A stretch of 33,871 bases of DNA from Rhodospirillaceae bacterium (GTDB lineage Bacteria > Pseudomonadota > Alphaproteobacteria > GCA-2731375), in assembly GCA_018660265.1 (NCBI GenBank), contig JABJKS010000080.1, forward strand, positions 1 through 33,871, written 5' to 3'. The translations under genes and the position numbers were made by a program. Positions 16,937 to 25,151 of the stretch are shown here, piece by piece. The notes under the pieces are model-generated. The model was not told where the DNA came from. It saw only the letters and a program-made list of their open reading frames with translations, and ran no database searches. Positions within the stretch are counted from its first letter, which is position 1, and each line of letters opens with the position of its first letter.

Positions 16937-17790
16937 CCGTCGCCCCCAGAAAACGCGTCGCGCTTCACCCCGCCTCTGCCACCGCAGGACGGAATGTCAT
17001 CAACATCGCCTCCGGCAAAGGTGGCGTCGGCAAAACCTGGATGGCCATCTCACTGGCCCATACCCTGGCCCGGCAGGGGGAAAAGACCCTGCTGTTCGAC
17101 GCAGATTTCGGTTTGGCCAACGTCGATGTCCAATTGGGATTAAACGCGGAAAGGGACCTGGGCGACGTTGTCGCCGGCCGGGTCAGCATGAACAAGGCCG
17201 TGACCCCTTTCGCGGACGGTGGTTTCGATATTATCGTGGGGCAATCAGGCTCCGGCCGTTTGGCGGATATGGACAGGGCGCGGTTGAGCGAACTGAAAAG
17301 CGATCTGTGGCAACTGGCGCAACGCTATGACCGCGTGATCATCGACCTCGGCGCAGGCTTGGAATCCGCTGTACGCTCCTTGACCCCCAGAGGCGGCATG
17401 ACCCTCGTGGTCGCAACGGACGAGCCCACGTCATTGACCGATGCCTATGCCTATATCAAGGTCTCAATCCAGGAAAACAGCCGGGCGGATATGCGGCTGG
17501 CCATTAATATGGCCAATGATCGTCGCCAGGGGGAAAAGACCTATGGGGCCCTGGCCAAGGCCTGCCGCACATTCCTGAATTACACCCCGCCCCTGATGGG
17601 CATCGTACGCCGGGATGATCGCATCCCCGACGCCATCCGGCGGCAGACCGCATTTCTATCCCGCCACCCCCAGGCCGAGGCAGCCGAAGATCTGGCCGAG
17701 ATGGCGACAACGATCCGCAACCAGCCCGCCAAAAGCGCCGTCAAGAAGGCGGTTAAGAAGACTGATAAACCCTCCGAGGCAAATCCGTGA
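16933..17790 (+). CDS. flhG: Flagellar number regulator FlhG (MinD/ParA-type ATPase)
   Basis: FlhG (FleN, YlxH) is a membrane-associated MinD-like ATPase that limits flagellar number by acting on FlhF and, in some species, on the sigma-54 activator. The 285-residue protein has the deviant Walker A SGKGGVGKT (27-35), the LFDADFGLANVDVQLGL segment typical of the FlhG branch, and DLGAGLESAVR as the Walker B region. The C-terminus is lysine- and alanine-rich; no clear amphipathic membrane-targeting helix is seen. It is coupled by 4-base overlaps to flhF before it and to the small gene after it. Confidence 0.94.
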   Translation: MTVAPRKRVALHPASATAGRNVINIASGKGGVGKTWMAISLAHTLARQGEKTLLFDADFGLANVDVQLGLNAERDLGDVVAGRVSMNKAVTPFADGGFDIIVGQSGSGRLADMDRARLSELKSDLWQLAQRYDRVIIDLGAGLESAVRSLTPRGGMTLVVATDEPTSLTDAYAYIKVSIQENSRADMRLAINMANDRRQGEKTYGALAKACRTFLNYTPPLMGIVRRDDRIPDAIRRQTAFLSRHPQAEAAEDLAEMATTIRNQPAKSAVKKAVKKTDKPSEANP

Positions 17791-18188
17791 ACACGCTGCC
17801 CGAGCATGATCGCCTGCGCGAACGGCGGGCCTGCCTGACGGTTGCGCCCAATCCTGCACCTGACCGTGATCGCATCACCATTCTGTCAGGTGATTTACCG
17901 TCGTCCTCTATTCCCGGCGGCGGTTCCATCCATATTGATTTGCGTTATATTGCGGATCGGGATCTGTTGACCGCCGCTGCTCTGGCACAGTATTTCCAGG
18001 TCGCGGCTGAAGAAACCTGCGACACGTTGGAAGCTTATACGGAACTTGTCCTAAGTGATCTGAACAACGAACTGGTACCACGCTGGATCTGGCTGCGCCT
18101 GTCCATGGGTGGGCATCAGGTTATTCAACAAGACCGCCAACCAGCCTGGAGCAATCAGGGACTTTTGGCGACGTTAGACTTTTCCTGA
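17787..18188 (+). CDS. Small QueF-like (T-fold) protein of unknown function
   Basis: A 133-residue protein starting at GTG within the flhG stop (GTGA overlap), so translationally coupled to flhG and last in the flagellar operon. I do not recognise it as a named flagellar protein. The middle part (IHIDLRYIADRDLLTAAALA, QYF, then ETCDTLEAYTELVLSDLNNE and LVPRWIWLRL...GG) follows the pattern of QueF, the nitrile reductase of queuosine synthesis: the Y-PD-SLKLYL-HE-NDL-L-P-W-GG order is kept in outline. The QueF active-site motif CPVTGQPD is absent (the corresponding place reads VAPNPAPDRD), and Lys and Glu binding residues are also changed. It may be a T-fold protein without reductase activity. 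The similarity is my own reading and needs a profile search. Confidence 0.6.
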   Translation: MNTLPEHDRLRERRACLTVAPNPAPDRDRITILSGDLPSSSIPGGGSIHIDLRYIADRDLLTAAALAQYFQVAAEETCDTLEAYTELVLSDLNNELVPRWIWLRLSMGGHQVIQQDRQPAWSNQGLLATLDFS

Positions 18189-18192
18189 ACAG

Positions 18193-18969
18193 CTAATCTG
18201 ACCATTTTGGCGGACGTTTTTCCATAAATGCAGCCAAGCCTTCCTGGCTCTCCTCTGTCACCACGATGTTGCGCATGGTTTCGGCCACGGCCTCAATATT
18301 CCGGCGGTAGTCCTGATCGTTGGCCCGCATATAAGAATCCCGGCCCAACTTCATCACCACAGGTGATTTCGCAGCCAACTTCCGGGCTATGCCCCGGGCC
18401 TTCTCCATGACTTCATCGTCAGGCACGACGTGATTTACGATGCCTAGGTCGGCGGCGACATTCGCGTCGAAATCATCGCCCGTGAATAGATATTCAAAGG
18501 CCCGATGACGACCTGCAACACCTGGCAGGTGCACAAAATGGAGGGCCGGGATCAGGCCGACATTAATTTCGGGATAGCCAAATGTCGCCCCTTCTCCGGC
18601 AATGATCATGTTGCAGGATACAGCTACCGTCATACCACCGGCCCGTGCGGCACCTTGAACGGCGGCGATTGTGGGTTTGCCAAGGCGATACTGCACATCG
18701 TTCAATTCGAAATACAGCCGCTCCAAAAAGCCACGCATCCCTTCGCCATCGACGCCTTTAACCACGGATAAATCAAGCCCCGCGCAAAAGACGCCCTTTA
18801 GGGCGGAATTTATGATGACGGCGCGGACATCGTCATCATCGCGGGCCTTTTCCAAGGCGGAAATGATCTCGTTCACCAGATCCAGGTTCAGGGCGTTGAC
18901 GGGCGCACGGTTCAGGCTGATTTCAGCCACCCGCTCCACCACGGTGTAGTCCAGATGCGTATAACTCAT
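18193..18969 (-). CDS. Enoyl-CoA hydratase/isomerase (crotonase) family protein
   Basis: A 258-residue crotonase-fold enzyme acting on acyl-CoA substrates. The oxyanion-hole motifs are seen in LKGVFCAGLDL and VQGAARAGGMTVAVS. Aligned without gaps to rat mitochondrial hydratase, Glu164 is present (YPEI, Glu134 here), but Glu144 is replaced by Thr114, so it is not a standard two-glutamate hydratase and may be an isomerase or another crotonase. The stop lies 4 bases from the end of the flagellar operon, the two units converging with no visible terminator. The gene lies 44 bases downstream of the acyl-CoA dehydrogenase stop and is probably co-transcribed with it. Confidence 0.9.
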   Translation of the reverse strand: MSYTHLDYTVVERVAEISLNRAPVNALNLDLVNEIISALEKARDDDDVRAVIINSALKGVFCAGLDLSVVKGVDGEGMRGFLERLYFELNDVQYRLGKPTIAAVQGAARAGGMTVAVSCNMIIAGEGATFGYPEINVGLIPALHFVHLPGVAGRHRAFEYLFTGDDFDANVAADLGIVNHVVPDDEVMEKARGIARKLAAKSPVVMKLGRDSYMRANDQDYRRNIEAVAETMRNIVVTEESQEGLAAFMEKRPPKWSD

Positions 18970-19013
18970 TATTTTTCAGCCTCGATTGCTCGCTCGGGTT
19001 AGGAATGCCGCCA

Positions 19014-20168
19014 TTATGACCGGCGGGGCAGGATGCCCATCTCCTTGCAGATGATCTGCTGCATAACCTCGTTCGCGCCACCACCAATGGCGACCAGTTT
19101 CATATCCCGATAAACCCGGGAGATACGATTTTCCGCCATGAAACCCTGGCCACCCCAGAATTGCAGCAATTGCGAGGGCACTTCAGAGGCCATGACACCG
19201 ACCAGATATTTCGCCATGGAGGCCAATTTGGTCACCTCCCCCCCTGCCGTGTAAATATCCACGGCCCGATACAACAGTGCGCGCGCTGCCTCAATCTGGG
19301 ACTGGATATCCGCCATTTTGTAATGCATGACCTGATTGTCCAGAACGGGGCGGCCAAAGGCGATGCGCTGGCGGGTATATTCGATGGTCTCCTCCAACGC
19401 CATTTCCAGCGCCGTACAGGTGCGGGCGACAGAGAACATTCGCTCTTCCTGAAACTGCTCCATCTGATACTTGAAGCCCATGCCTTCTTCACCGATGCGA
19501 TAGCGTTGGGGTACGCGAACTTCATCAAAATGAAGATGACCAGTGTCTGAACAATGTAGACCCAGTTTTTTTAACTGGCTGCGGCTGACGGCAGGATCAT
19601 TCAAAGGCACCATAATCAATGTCTTATTACGATGGGGACCATTGTCTTCATCTGTATTGCACAACATGCACATCCAATCCGCCTGGATCGAATTGGTGAT
19701 GAACATCTTGTTGCCCGAGATGACATAGTCGGCGCCATCCTTGCGGGCGAAAGACCGTACGCTGGATACGTCCGAGCCGGAGCCTTCCTCCGTCACGCCA
19801 ATGCAGCCGATCATCTCACCGGCGATGGCGGGGGCCAGGAATTCCTGGCGCAACTCATCGCTACCATATTGGGCCAAGGCCGGTGTGGACATATTGGTCT
19901 GCACACCAACAGCCGTGGAAACGCCCTGGGCCTTGACCTTGCCCATCTCCTCAGCAAAGACGATTTCATAGGAATAATCCAGGGCCATGCCGCCGAATTC
20001 GGTTGGCTTGGAAATGCCCAAAATGCCTGCCTGACCCATCTTTTTAAGCAGATCATGCAGGGGGATCGCCTCGGCCTCTTCCCATTCATCGACAAAGGGA
20101 TTGATATCGTTTTCAACAATATTGGCGACCGTGCGCCGCAATTCCATATGTTCGGGGGTTTCCTGCAT
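19014..20168 (-). CDS. Acyl-CoA dehydrogenase (AtuD/isovaleryl-type)
   Basis: A 384-residue FAD-dependent acyl-CoA dehydrogenase. It shows the CIGVTEEGSGSDVSSVRSFA flavin/substrate loop, the ISGNKMFITNS segment, the KYLVGVMASEVPSQLLQFWGGQGF helix and the C-terminal GGGANEVMQQIICKEMG motif. The position of the MCAD catalytic glutamate (before G-T) is glycine here; instead EER in FQEERMFSVAR lies where isovaleryl-CoA dehydrogenase and citronellyl-CoA dehydrogenase (AtuD) have theirs. This suggests a branched acyl-CoA substrate. It is leftward, with the crotonase after it, and divergent from the aminotransferase. Confidence 0.92.
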   Translation of the reverse strand: MQETPEHMELRRTVANIVENDINPFVDEWEEAEAIPLHDLLKKMGQAGILGISKPTEFGGMALDYSYEIVFAEEMGKVKAQGVSTAVGVQTNMSTPALAQYGSDELRQEFLAPAIAGEMIGCIGVTEEGSGSDVSSVRSFARKDGADYVISGNKMFITNSIQADWMCMLCNTDEDNGPHRNKTLIMVPLNDPAVSRSQLKKLGLHCSDTGHLHFDEVRVPQRYRIGEEGMGFKYQMEQFQEERMFSVARTCTALEMALEETIEYTRQRIAFGRPVLDNQVMHYKMADIQSQIEAARALLYRAVDIYTAGGEVTKLASMAKYLVGVMASEVPSQLLQFWGGQGFMAENRISRVYRDMKLVAIGGGANEVMQQIICKEMGILPRRS

Positions 20169-20242
20169 TTTCCGTCTCCTCTGCTACTCAAGGGGGCTAC
20201 TAAAGCTAACAATGACCTTGGACCTATGTACACGGCCCGACT

Positions 20243-20257
20243 AAACTGTGCCAGTTT
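20243..20257. promoter_or_regulatory. Possible operator palindrome in a divergent promoter region
   Basis: AAACTG-TGC-CAGTTT is a perfect 6-bp inverted repeat in the 110-base gap between the divergent acyl-CoA dehydrogenase (start 20168) and aminotransferase (start 20279). It lies 22 bases before the aminotransferase start codon and would suit a dimeric repressor. No regulator gene is next to it. Confidence 0.3.
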
Positions 20258-20278
20258 CTAAAATATGGGAGCGATATC

Positions 20279-21652
20279 ATGACGACGCGCAACGCACCGC
20301 CAGGTGATAACCGGCCATCCGCTATGTTCTTCTGGCCCACCCCTGAACGCCCCATGGTGGAGCGGGGTGAGGGCATCTATCTGTGGGATCAGGACGGCAA
20401 GCGTTATATCGATGGTTGCTCCGGCCCGCAGACCGCCAATATAGGTCACGGCAACGTGCGGGTGCGCGAGGCGATGGTGGAACAGGCGGAAAAAGTATCC
20501 TACGCCTTTCGTTCGCATTTTCTGAACGAACCTGCGGAGCTGTTGGCCCAAGAGATCATGGATGTAACACCGGATGGCTTTGATCAGGTCTTCTTCGGCT
20601 CGGGCGGCTCGGAAGTTGTGGAGGCTTGTGTGAAACTGGCCCGGCAATACGCCATCGCGACGGGTGAGGCGACCCGCTACAAGGTGATCTCCCGCCTGCC
20701 GTCATACCACGGCACCACCCTCGGCGCGCTGTCTCTGACCGGAGATCCCGCTGGCTTTTCCATGTTCGCACCCATGATGGTGAACCATCCGAAAATTCCG
20801 GCACCATTTTGTCGTTACCGCCGTCCCGGACAATCGGAGGACGAAGCCGCCCTGGAATATGCAAATGCCCTGGAGACGGAGATCGTCAGCCAGGGTGTGG
20901 AAACCGTCCTGGCATTTATCATGGAACCCATCGGTGGGGCCGCTACCGGGGCTCTGACCGCCCCCGATATCTATTATCACCGGATCAGGGAGATCTGTGA
21001 CAAATACGGCGTACTATTGATCTTTGATGAGGTGATGTCAGGCGCGGGGCGCAGCGGCAAGTATCTTTCCGCAGAACATTGGGGTGTGAAGGCGGACCTG
21101 GTTGCCTTGGCCAAGGGATTGGCGTCGGGCTATATCCCCCTGGGGGCCTGTTTGACGTCACGCAAAATTGTTGGCGCGGTGGAGGATGCGGGCGGCTTCA
21201 ATCATGGCCATACCTATTCTGCCTCCCCCATCGCCTGCGCCGTGGGCCGGGCCGTCCTGGCCGAGCATTTGGAGAACGACCTGATCGGCAACGCCGCCCG
21301 TATGGGTGCGATCCTGAAAAGCCGCCTTGAAGGCCTGTTGGAAGAATTCGAATTCATCGGTGAAGTGCGCGGGCGCGGCCTGCTGTTGGGTTTTGACGTT
21401 ATTGCGGACCGGGAAACCGGTCGCCCCCTGCCCCCTGAATTGGACGCGCATGTCCATCTGGCCCAGGAAGCCTATGATCGCGGCCTGATCATCTATTCCC
21501 GGCGCGTGATGGGTGGGGCCCGCGGCGATAACTTCCTGGTCTCGCCCCCCCTGATCGTGACCGAGGATCAAATCGATGAAATCATGGATATATTGATCCA
21601 GGCCCTGCGCGCCTTTGCACCCACCGCCCGCGCCGCTATAAAGGCAGCCTAA
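20279..21652 (+). CDS. Class III PLP-dependent aminotransferase
   Basis: A 457-residue fold-type I aminotransferase of the omega (class III) group, which moves amino groups from amines, beta-alanine or gamma-aminobutyrate-like donors to keto acids. The PLP-binding signature is LLIFDEVMSGAGRSGKYLSA (Asp250) and LVALAKGLASGYIPLG with Lys279 as Schiff-base lysine; VFFGSGGSEVVEACVKLAR binds the phosphate. The substrate cannot be read from sequence. ATG 20279 has GGGAGC upstream. The small monooxygenase gene follows 28 bases later, so the pair is probably one transcript. Confidence 0.92.
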   Translation: MTTRNAPPGDNRPSAMFFWPTPERPMVERGEGIYLWDQDGKRYIDGCSGPQTANIGHGNVRVREAMVEQAEKVSYAFRSHFLNEPAELLAQEIMDVTPDGFDQVFFGSGGSEVVEACVKLARQYAIATGEATRYKVISRLPSYHGTTLGALSLTGDPAGFSMFAPMMVNHPKIPAPFCRYRRPGQSEDEAALEYANALETEIVSQGVETVLAFIMEPIGGAATGALTAPDIYYHRIREICDKYGVLLIFDEVMSGAGRSGKYLSAEHWGVKADLVALAKGLASGYIPLGACLTSRKIVGAVEDAGGFNHGHTYSASPIACAVGRAVLAEHLENDLIGNAARMGAILKSRLEGLLEEFEFIGEVRGRGLLLGFDVIADRETGRPLPPELDAHVHLAQEAYDRGLIIYSRRVMGGARGDNFLVSPPLIVTEDQIDEIMDILIQALRAFAPTARAAIKAA

Positions 21653-21680
21653 TCGTACACAAATACAGGAGACCGCCATC

Positions 21681-21965
21681 ATGCTAGCCGCCATCGCAAC
21701 CTTACGGGCCAAGGAAGGTTCCGAAGCCGATTTCCTCGCCATCGCTCAGGAAATGGCCGTCGCCGTCAATGCCAATGAAGAGGGCTGTTTGTCCTACGAA
21801 ATTTTCCAGGGCGACAACCCGCAAACCTTCATCTTCATCGAACGTTACAGAGATGAAGCCGCGACAGAAGCGCACCGCAATTCAGACCATTTCAAAACAA
21901 TCGGTGCCCGCATGGGCCCCTTCATGGCCGGCCGCCCAGACGTCCAGCGCCTGAACCTGGCATAA
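21681..21965 (+). CDS. YgiN/ABM-family small monooxygenase-like protein
   Basis: A 94-residue single-domain protein of the antibiotic biosynthesis monooxygenase (ABM, ferredoxin-like) family. Typical features are LAAIATLRAKEGSEADFLAI, NEEGCLSYEIFQGD, FIFIERYRDEAATEAHRNSD and HFKTIG. Members act as cofactor-less quinol monooxygenases or as general small-molecule-binding proteins. An AGGAG lies upstream of ATG 21681. It is downstream of the aminotransferase and ends before the bidirectional stem-loop at 21990. Confidence 0.88.
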   Translation: MLAAIATLRAKEGSEADFLAIAQEMAVAVNANEEGCLSYEIFQGDNPQTFIFIERYRDEAATEAHRNSDHFKTIGARMGPFMAGRPDVQRLNLA

Positions 21966-21989
21966 TTTCCGGCATTAATTTGGACCAAG

Positions 21990-22011
21990 CGGCCCCGCAT
22001 CAGCGGGGCCG
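21990..22011 (+). terminator. Stem-loop between convergent genes
   Basis: A 9-bp GC-rich perfect stem (CGGCCCCGC / GCGGGGCCG, loop ATCA) followed by GTTTC. It lies between the rightward monooxygenase gene (stop 21965) and the leftward acyl-CoA dehydrogenase (stop 22019). The T run is short, so termination may be modest. Confidence 0.6.
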
Positions 22012-22018
22012 TTTCGGC

Positions 22019-23203
22019 CTAAAGGCTGAGCACACGCTTGGCAATGATATTGCGTTGAATTTCGTTGGAACCGCTATAGATCGACGCAGCGCGATTGTGC
22101 AGGTACTTCCCCACCAGTGACACCCCGGATCCAGGCGCTATGGGTACAATATTGTTGCCTGGCATACGCGCTTCCGGTTGATGGGGTGCTGCATAAACAT
22201 TCAGCGCATCAAGGAACAATTCCGTAACGCGCTGATCGGTTTCCGAACCCAGTACCTTCATGATGGACGAAGCATGGCCGGGCCGACCGACGCGGCTAAT
22301 TTCAGCGATGATCCGATGTTCGGTATTCTCCACCGCCATTTGTTGAATTTCCACCGCCGCGACTTTTTGCGCAAACAACGGATCATCGAAAGCCTTTTGA
22401 TCGGCGATTTTATGGAAGGCATTGAACGATGCCCCAATCTTGGCACCGAAGGCGCTGCCGCCGCGTTCAAACTCCAGCAAATATTTGGCCACCGTCCAAC
22501 CGTCGTTTTCCGCTCCAACCAAGCTTGACTTCGGCACGCGCACATCTTCGAAAAACACCTGATTAAAGCTATGGACATCGGCGATATTGATGATCGGCTG
22601 TATATCGATGCCGGGTGTATCCATGGGAAAAATAAGGAAACTGATGCCTTCCTGTTTTTTGCCTTCTTCTGACGTTCGCACCAGGCAGAATATAAGGTTT
22701 GCGTACTGTGCGCCGGTGGTCCAGATTTTGCTGCCATTTATCACGTAGTCATCGCCATCTGACACCGCGCGGGTTTGCAAAGATGCCAGATCCGAACCGG
22801 ACCCCGGCTCCGAATAGCCCTGGCACCAGACATCCGCAGCAGACAAAATTCGCGGTAGAAAATGATCTTTCTGCGCCTGGGTGCCAAAGCGCATAATCAC
22901 CGGTCCGACCATTGAAATACCCATGGTAAAGGCATTCGGCACATCCGCCTTGGCGGCCTCGGTATCATAAATATAGCGTTGCATAGGCGTCCAGTTACAG
23001 CCGCCATATTCCAGCGGCCAGGACCGGGCTGCCCAACCTTTTTTATAGAGCGCCTGATGCCAGCGCTCACTAACGTGGAAATCGGAAAATGAACTGGCAC
23101 TTAATCGGGCCGCTTCGCGCATTTCGTCGGTTAAATTCTCAGCCAGGAATGCTCGCACTTCATCACGAAAGGCCACATCAGCCGCCGACATGTTCAAATC
23201 CAT
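22019..23203 (-). CDS. Acyl-CoA dehydrogenase (long FadE-type)
   Basis: A 394-residue acyl-CoA dehydrogenase, the last gene of an AtuA-DUF4387-dehydrogenase operon. The signature loop is CQGYSEPGSGSDLASLQTRA, followed by INGSKIWTTGAQYANLIFC; the C-terminus is HNRAASIYSGSNEIQRNIIA. The MCAD-type glutamate position is serine (YSGSNE rather than YEGT.E), whereas FERG in LLEFERGGSAFGAK supplies a possible catalytic glutamate as in isovaleryl-type enzymes. This class often works on sterol, terpene or dicarboxylate CoA esters, sometimes as heteromers. Substrate unknown. Confidence 0.92.
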   Translation of the reverse strand: MDLNMSAADVAFRDEVRAFLAENLTDEMREAARLSASSFSDFHVSERWHQALYKKGWAARSWPLEYGGCNWTPMQRYIYDTEAAKADVPNAFTMGISMVGPVIMRFGTQAQKDHFLPRILSAADVWCQGYSEPGSGSDLASLQTRAVSDGDDYVINGSKIWTTGAQYANLIFCLVRTSEEGKKQEGISFLIFPMDTPGIDIQPIINIADVHSFNQVFFEDVRVPKSSLVGAENDGWTVAKYLLEFERGGSAFGAKIGASFNAFHKIADQKAFDDPLFAQKVAAVEIQQMAVENTEHRIIAEISRVGRPGHASSIMKVLGSETDQRVTELFLDALNVYAAPHQPEARMPGNNIVPIAPGSGVSLVGKYLHNRAASIYSGSNEIQRNIIAKRVLSL

Positions 23204-23307
23204 TTTTCGGTACCCTTTCGTAAACGCGAGATATTTTTTAAAGATTGCATGATTTCATTTTGCGGCACAAACGGGCTTTTAATAGCCGCATAAAATCAAC
23301 CTTAGGA

Positions 23308-23619
23308 CTAATCAGGAATCTCGATGGTCAATAGCGGGCCGTGTTGTTGGGCACCATAAACATCCGTGTCGCCGAAACTGCCTGACGGGACCAGGCGCGG
23401 CACCGTGATCTTAATCGCCATGGCAACATCGTAGGGGATAATTGAAACCTCGTTCTGCGAGACGTGATAGAGCGAGGCAATAAGCGCTGGCTCGATCACG
23501 CCGCTGTCGCGCACGCGTTCATAGATCGCCACATCCTCGAACATCAGATCCAGCGTACACAACAATGCACCGGCATTCTTGGACCGCAAAACAGATGCCA
23601 GTTCAGATAAGGTCGCCAC
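23308..23619 (-). CDS. DUF4387 domain protein
   Basis: A 103-residue protein that I place in DUF4387, a small family usually encoded just after AtuA-type DUF1446 proteins. It starts at GTG 23619, one base after the stop of the AtuA-family gene, so its translation is coupled; the same frame remains open further upstream inside that gene, which would give a misleadingly long protein. Conserved features include LRSKNAGALLCTLDLMFED, IEPALIASLYHVSQNEVSII and SGSFGDTDVYGAQQHGPLL. The biochemical role is unknown; it may be a second subunit of the DUF1446 protein. Confidence 0.85.
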   Translation of the reverse strand: MATLSELASVLRSKNAGALLCTLDLMFEDVAIYERVRDSGVIEPALIASLYHVSQNEVSIIPYDVAMAIKITVPRLVPSGSFGDTDVYGAQQHGPLLTIEIPD

Positions 23620-23620
23620 G

Positions 23621-24988
23621 TTACAGGTCCACCATTTCAATCGGGAATGGCTCCAACGGGTCCTCGATCTCCATGATATGCCAGAGATTGAATTCATAGG
23701 TCTCTCCGACAGGGATATCGGATGGCGAAAATGGAATGGCCAGGTTGCCGGAGATACATTTGCGCCCGGGAAAGTCGGAATGCAGCAATGCCAGGCGCGT
23801 CTTCGCCATGACCGCCAGGCTGGTTTCCTCATCATCCGCCAGGACCTCGGCCAGAATACCGATTTCATGGGGCGTGGCATCCTGGATCGGCTCACGGGAG
23901 CCCATGGTGCCTGATTTGCCGTAGACATGGATGTTAAGCTGATATTGATCGGCGTCGATCTCCAACGCGGCGACCTGTTTTCGCACCCGGTCCCGGCAAA
24001 ATTCGATGAAATCATCGATGATGGCGATCAGCCCGGGATCCCGCGCGCCGGCGATAAAAATGGTTCTAAAGCCTGCCCGGCGCACCCCTTCCAGCTTCAC
24101 CGTATAACGGTTGGCGCTCTCAAAGCGGCTGCCCGCCACCTTCACGGTGCGGTCGTCAAATTGTTCATATACGGAATCCACCGTCACCACGGTTCCATCG
24201 GGCTCCTCCAGATGATAGGGGCTTGGGTTTTCATAAAGCGTATGGGCGGCAACACTCATGCGCGTACAGCGGCTATCGGGATCGGCAGGTGCGACCAGAA
24301 AATGATCTGCGGCCAAGGTGCCGATCATGCAATCCTGCCCCGTTTTCGGCACGGCGACCGCACCGGCGCATTCAATAATCTTCGACAGATGCCAGACCAG
24401 GCCGGGGTCAAAGCCCCGCATCAGGGGAATTGCAGAATAGATCGAAGCATCCGTTGCGCGCCCCGCCAGGACGACCTGCGCGCCATTTTTCAGCGCCTGC
24501 TGGAATGGTTCAACCCCCATCATGGCGACAACACGATGGCTCTCCTCAATCGTCTCCGACGTCGCGTCATCGATGGGGCCGAGGGGTTCGATCTTTCCGG
24601 CCTTCAGCTTTTCATGCAGATAGTCTTTGCTTTGATCCGCATGGATCACCGCCATTTTGAAGTGAAATCCACGCTCCGCCGCGATTTCCTCAATCACTTC
24701 GCGCACCAGTGCCACTTGCGGCGCACTACCACCGCCGCCCGCCGAACCGATCAACATGGGAATGCCCTTCTCGAGTGCCCCTTCGAGCATCAGGCCAAGA
24801 TCGCGCTTGATCGCCTTGCGACTGACGAACGGCACGCCGGCACCAAGATAGTGCGGGCCGGGATCCATGGAGCCCGCATCGGCGGCTATGAAATCAAGAT
24901 CAACTTCCAAACCGTGTCTAAAGGAATCCTCACCAAAGCCGTAACCGAGCAAGCCGGTCGTCGCCATCATGCTGAGTGATTTGCCCAT
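23621..24988 (-). CDS. Acyclic terpene utilization AtuA-family protein (DUF1446)
   Basis: A 455-residue DUF1446 protein. AtuA of Pseudomonas belongs to this family and is needed for growth on citronellol/geraniol, but its reaction is not established. The sequence shows the family start LLGYGFGEDSFRHGLEVDLD, DAGSMDPGPHYLGAG, the glycine-rich MLIGSAGGGGSAPQVALVRE, AQVVLAGRATDASIYSA and GRKCISGNLAIPFSPSD. Length is typical of the stand-alone form. It begins the leftward operon with GAAAGGAA before ATG 24988 and is coupled to the DUF4387 gene. The 163-base divergent gap to the rhodanese gene contains an inverted repeat CGCAGG-N9-CCTGCG (25011-25031) that could be an operator. Confidence 0.9.
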   Translation of the reverse strand: MGKSLSMMATTGLLGYGFGEDSFRHGLEVDLDFIAADAGSMDPGPHYLGAGVPFVSRKAIKRDLGLMLEGALEKGIPMLIGSAGGGGSAPQVALVREVIEEIAAERGFHFKMAVIHADQSKDYLHEKLKAGKIEPLGPIDDATSETIEESHRVVAMMGVEPFQQALKNGAQVVLAGRATDASIYSAIPLMRGFDPGLVWHLSKIIECAGAVAVPKTGQDCMIGTLAADHFLVAPADPDSRCTRMSVAAHTLYENPSPYHLEEPDGTVVTVDSVYEQFDDRTVKVAGSRFESANRYTVKLEGVRRAGFRTIFIAGARDPGLIAIIDDFIEFCRDRVRKQVAALEIDADQYQLNIHVYGKSGTMGSREPIQDATPHEIGILAEVLADDEETSLAVMAKTRLALLHSDFPGRKCISGNLAIPFSPSDIPVGETYEFNLWHIMEIEDPLEPFPIEMVDL

Positions 24989-25151
24989 AGGCCTGTTCCT
25001 TTCAGTCCAACGCAGGTCAATCCAGCCTGCGAGGTAGGTGCTCGCTGGTATGGTAGAAGTCTAACGCCCTATATTCAGGGAGGCTATGCCTGTGGTATTA
25101 GCTCCTAAATGGAAATGACTGACGCATTAATATTCGAGTGGGAGAGAGCAC

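Noticed and set aside
23308-24015. 235-codon leftward frame as one long protein
   Set aside because: Its first 130 or so codons are an out-of-frame shadow of the AtuA-family gene; only the last 103 codons, from GTG 23619, resemble a protein (DUF4387).
23927-24979. 350-codon rightward frame opposite the AtuA-family gene
   Set aside because: It is the reverse-strand shadow of a well-recognised gene and has no motif of its own.
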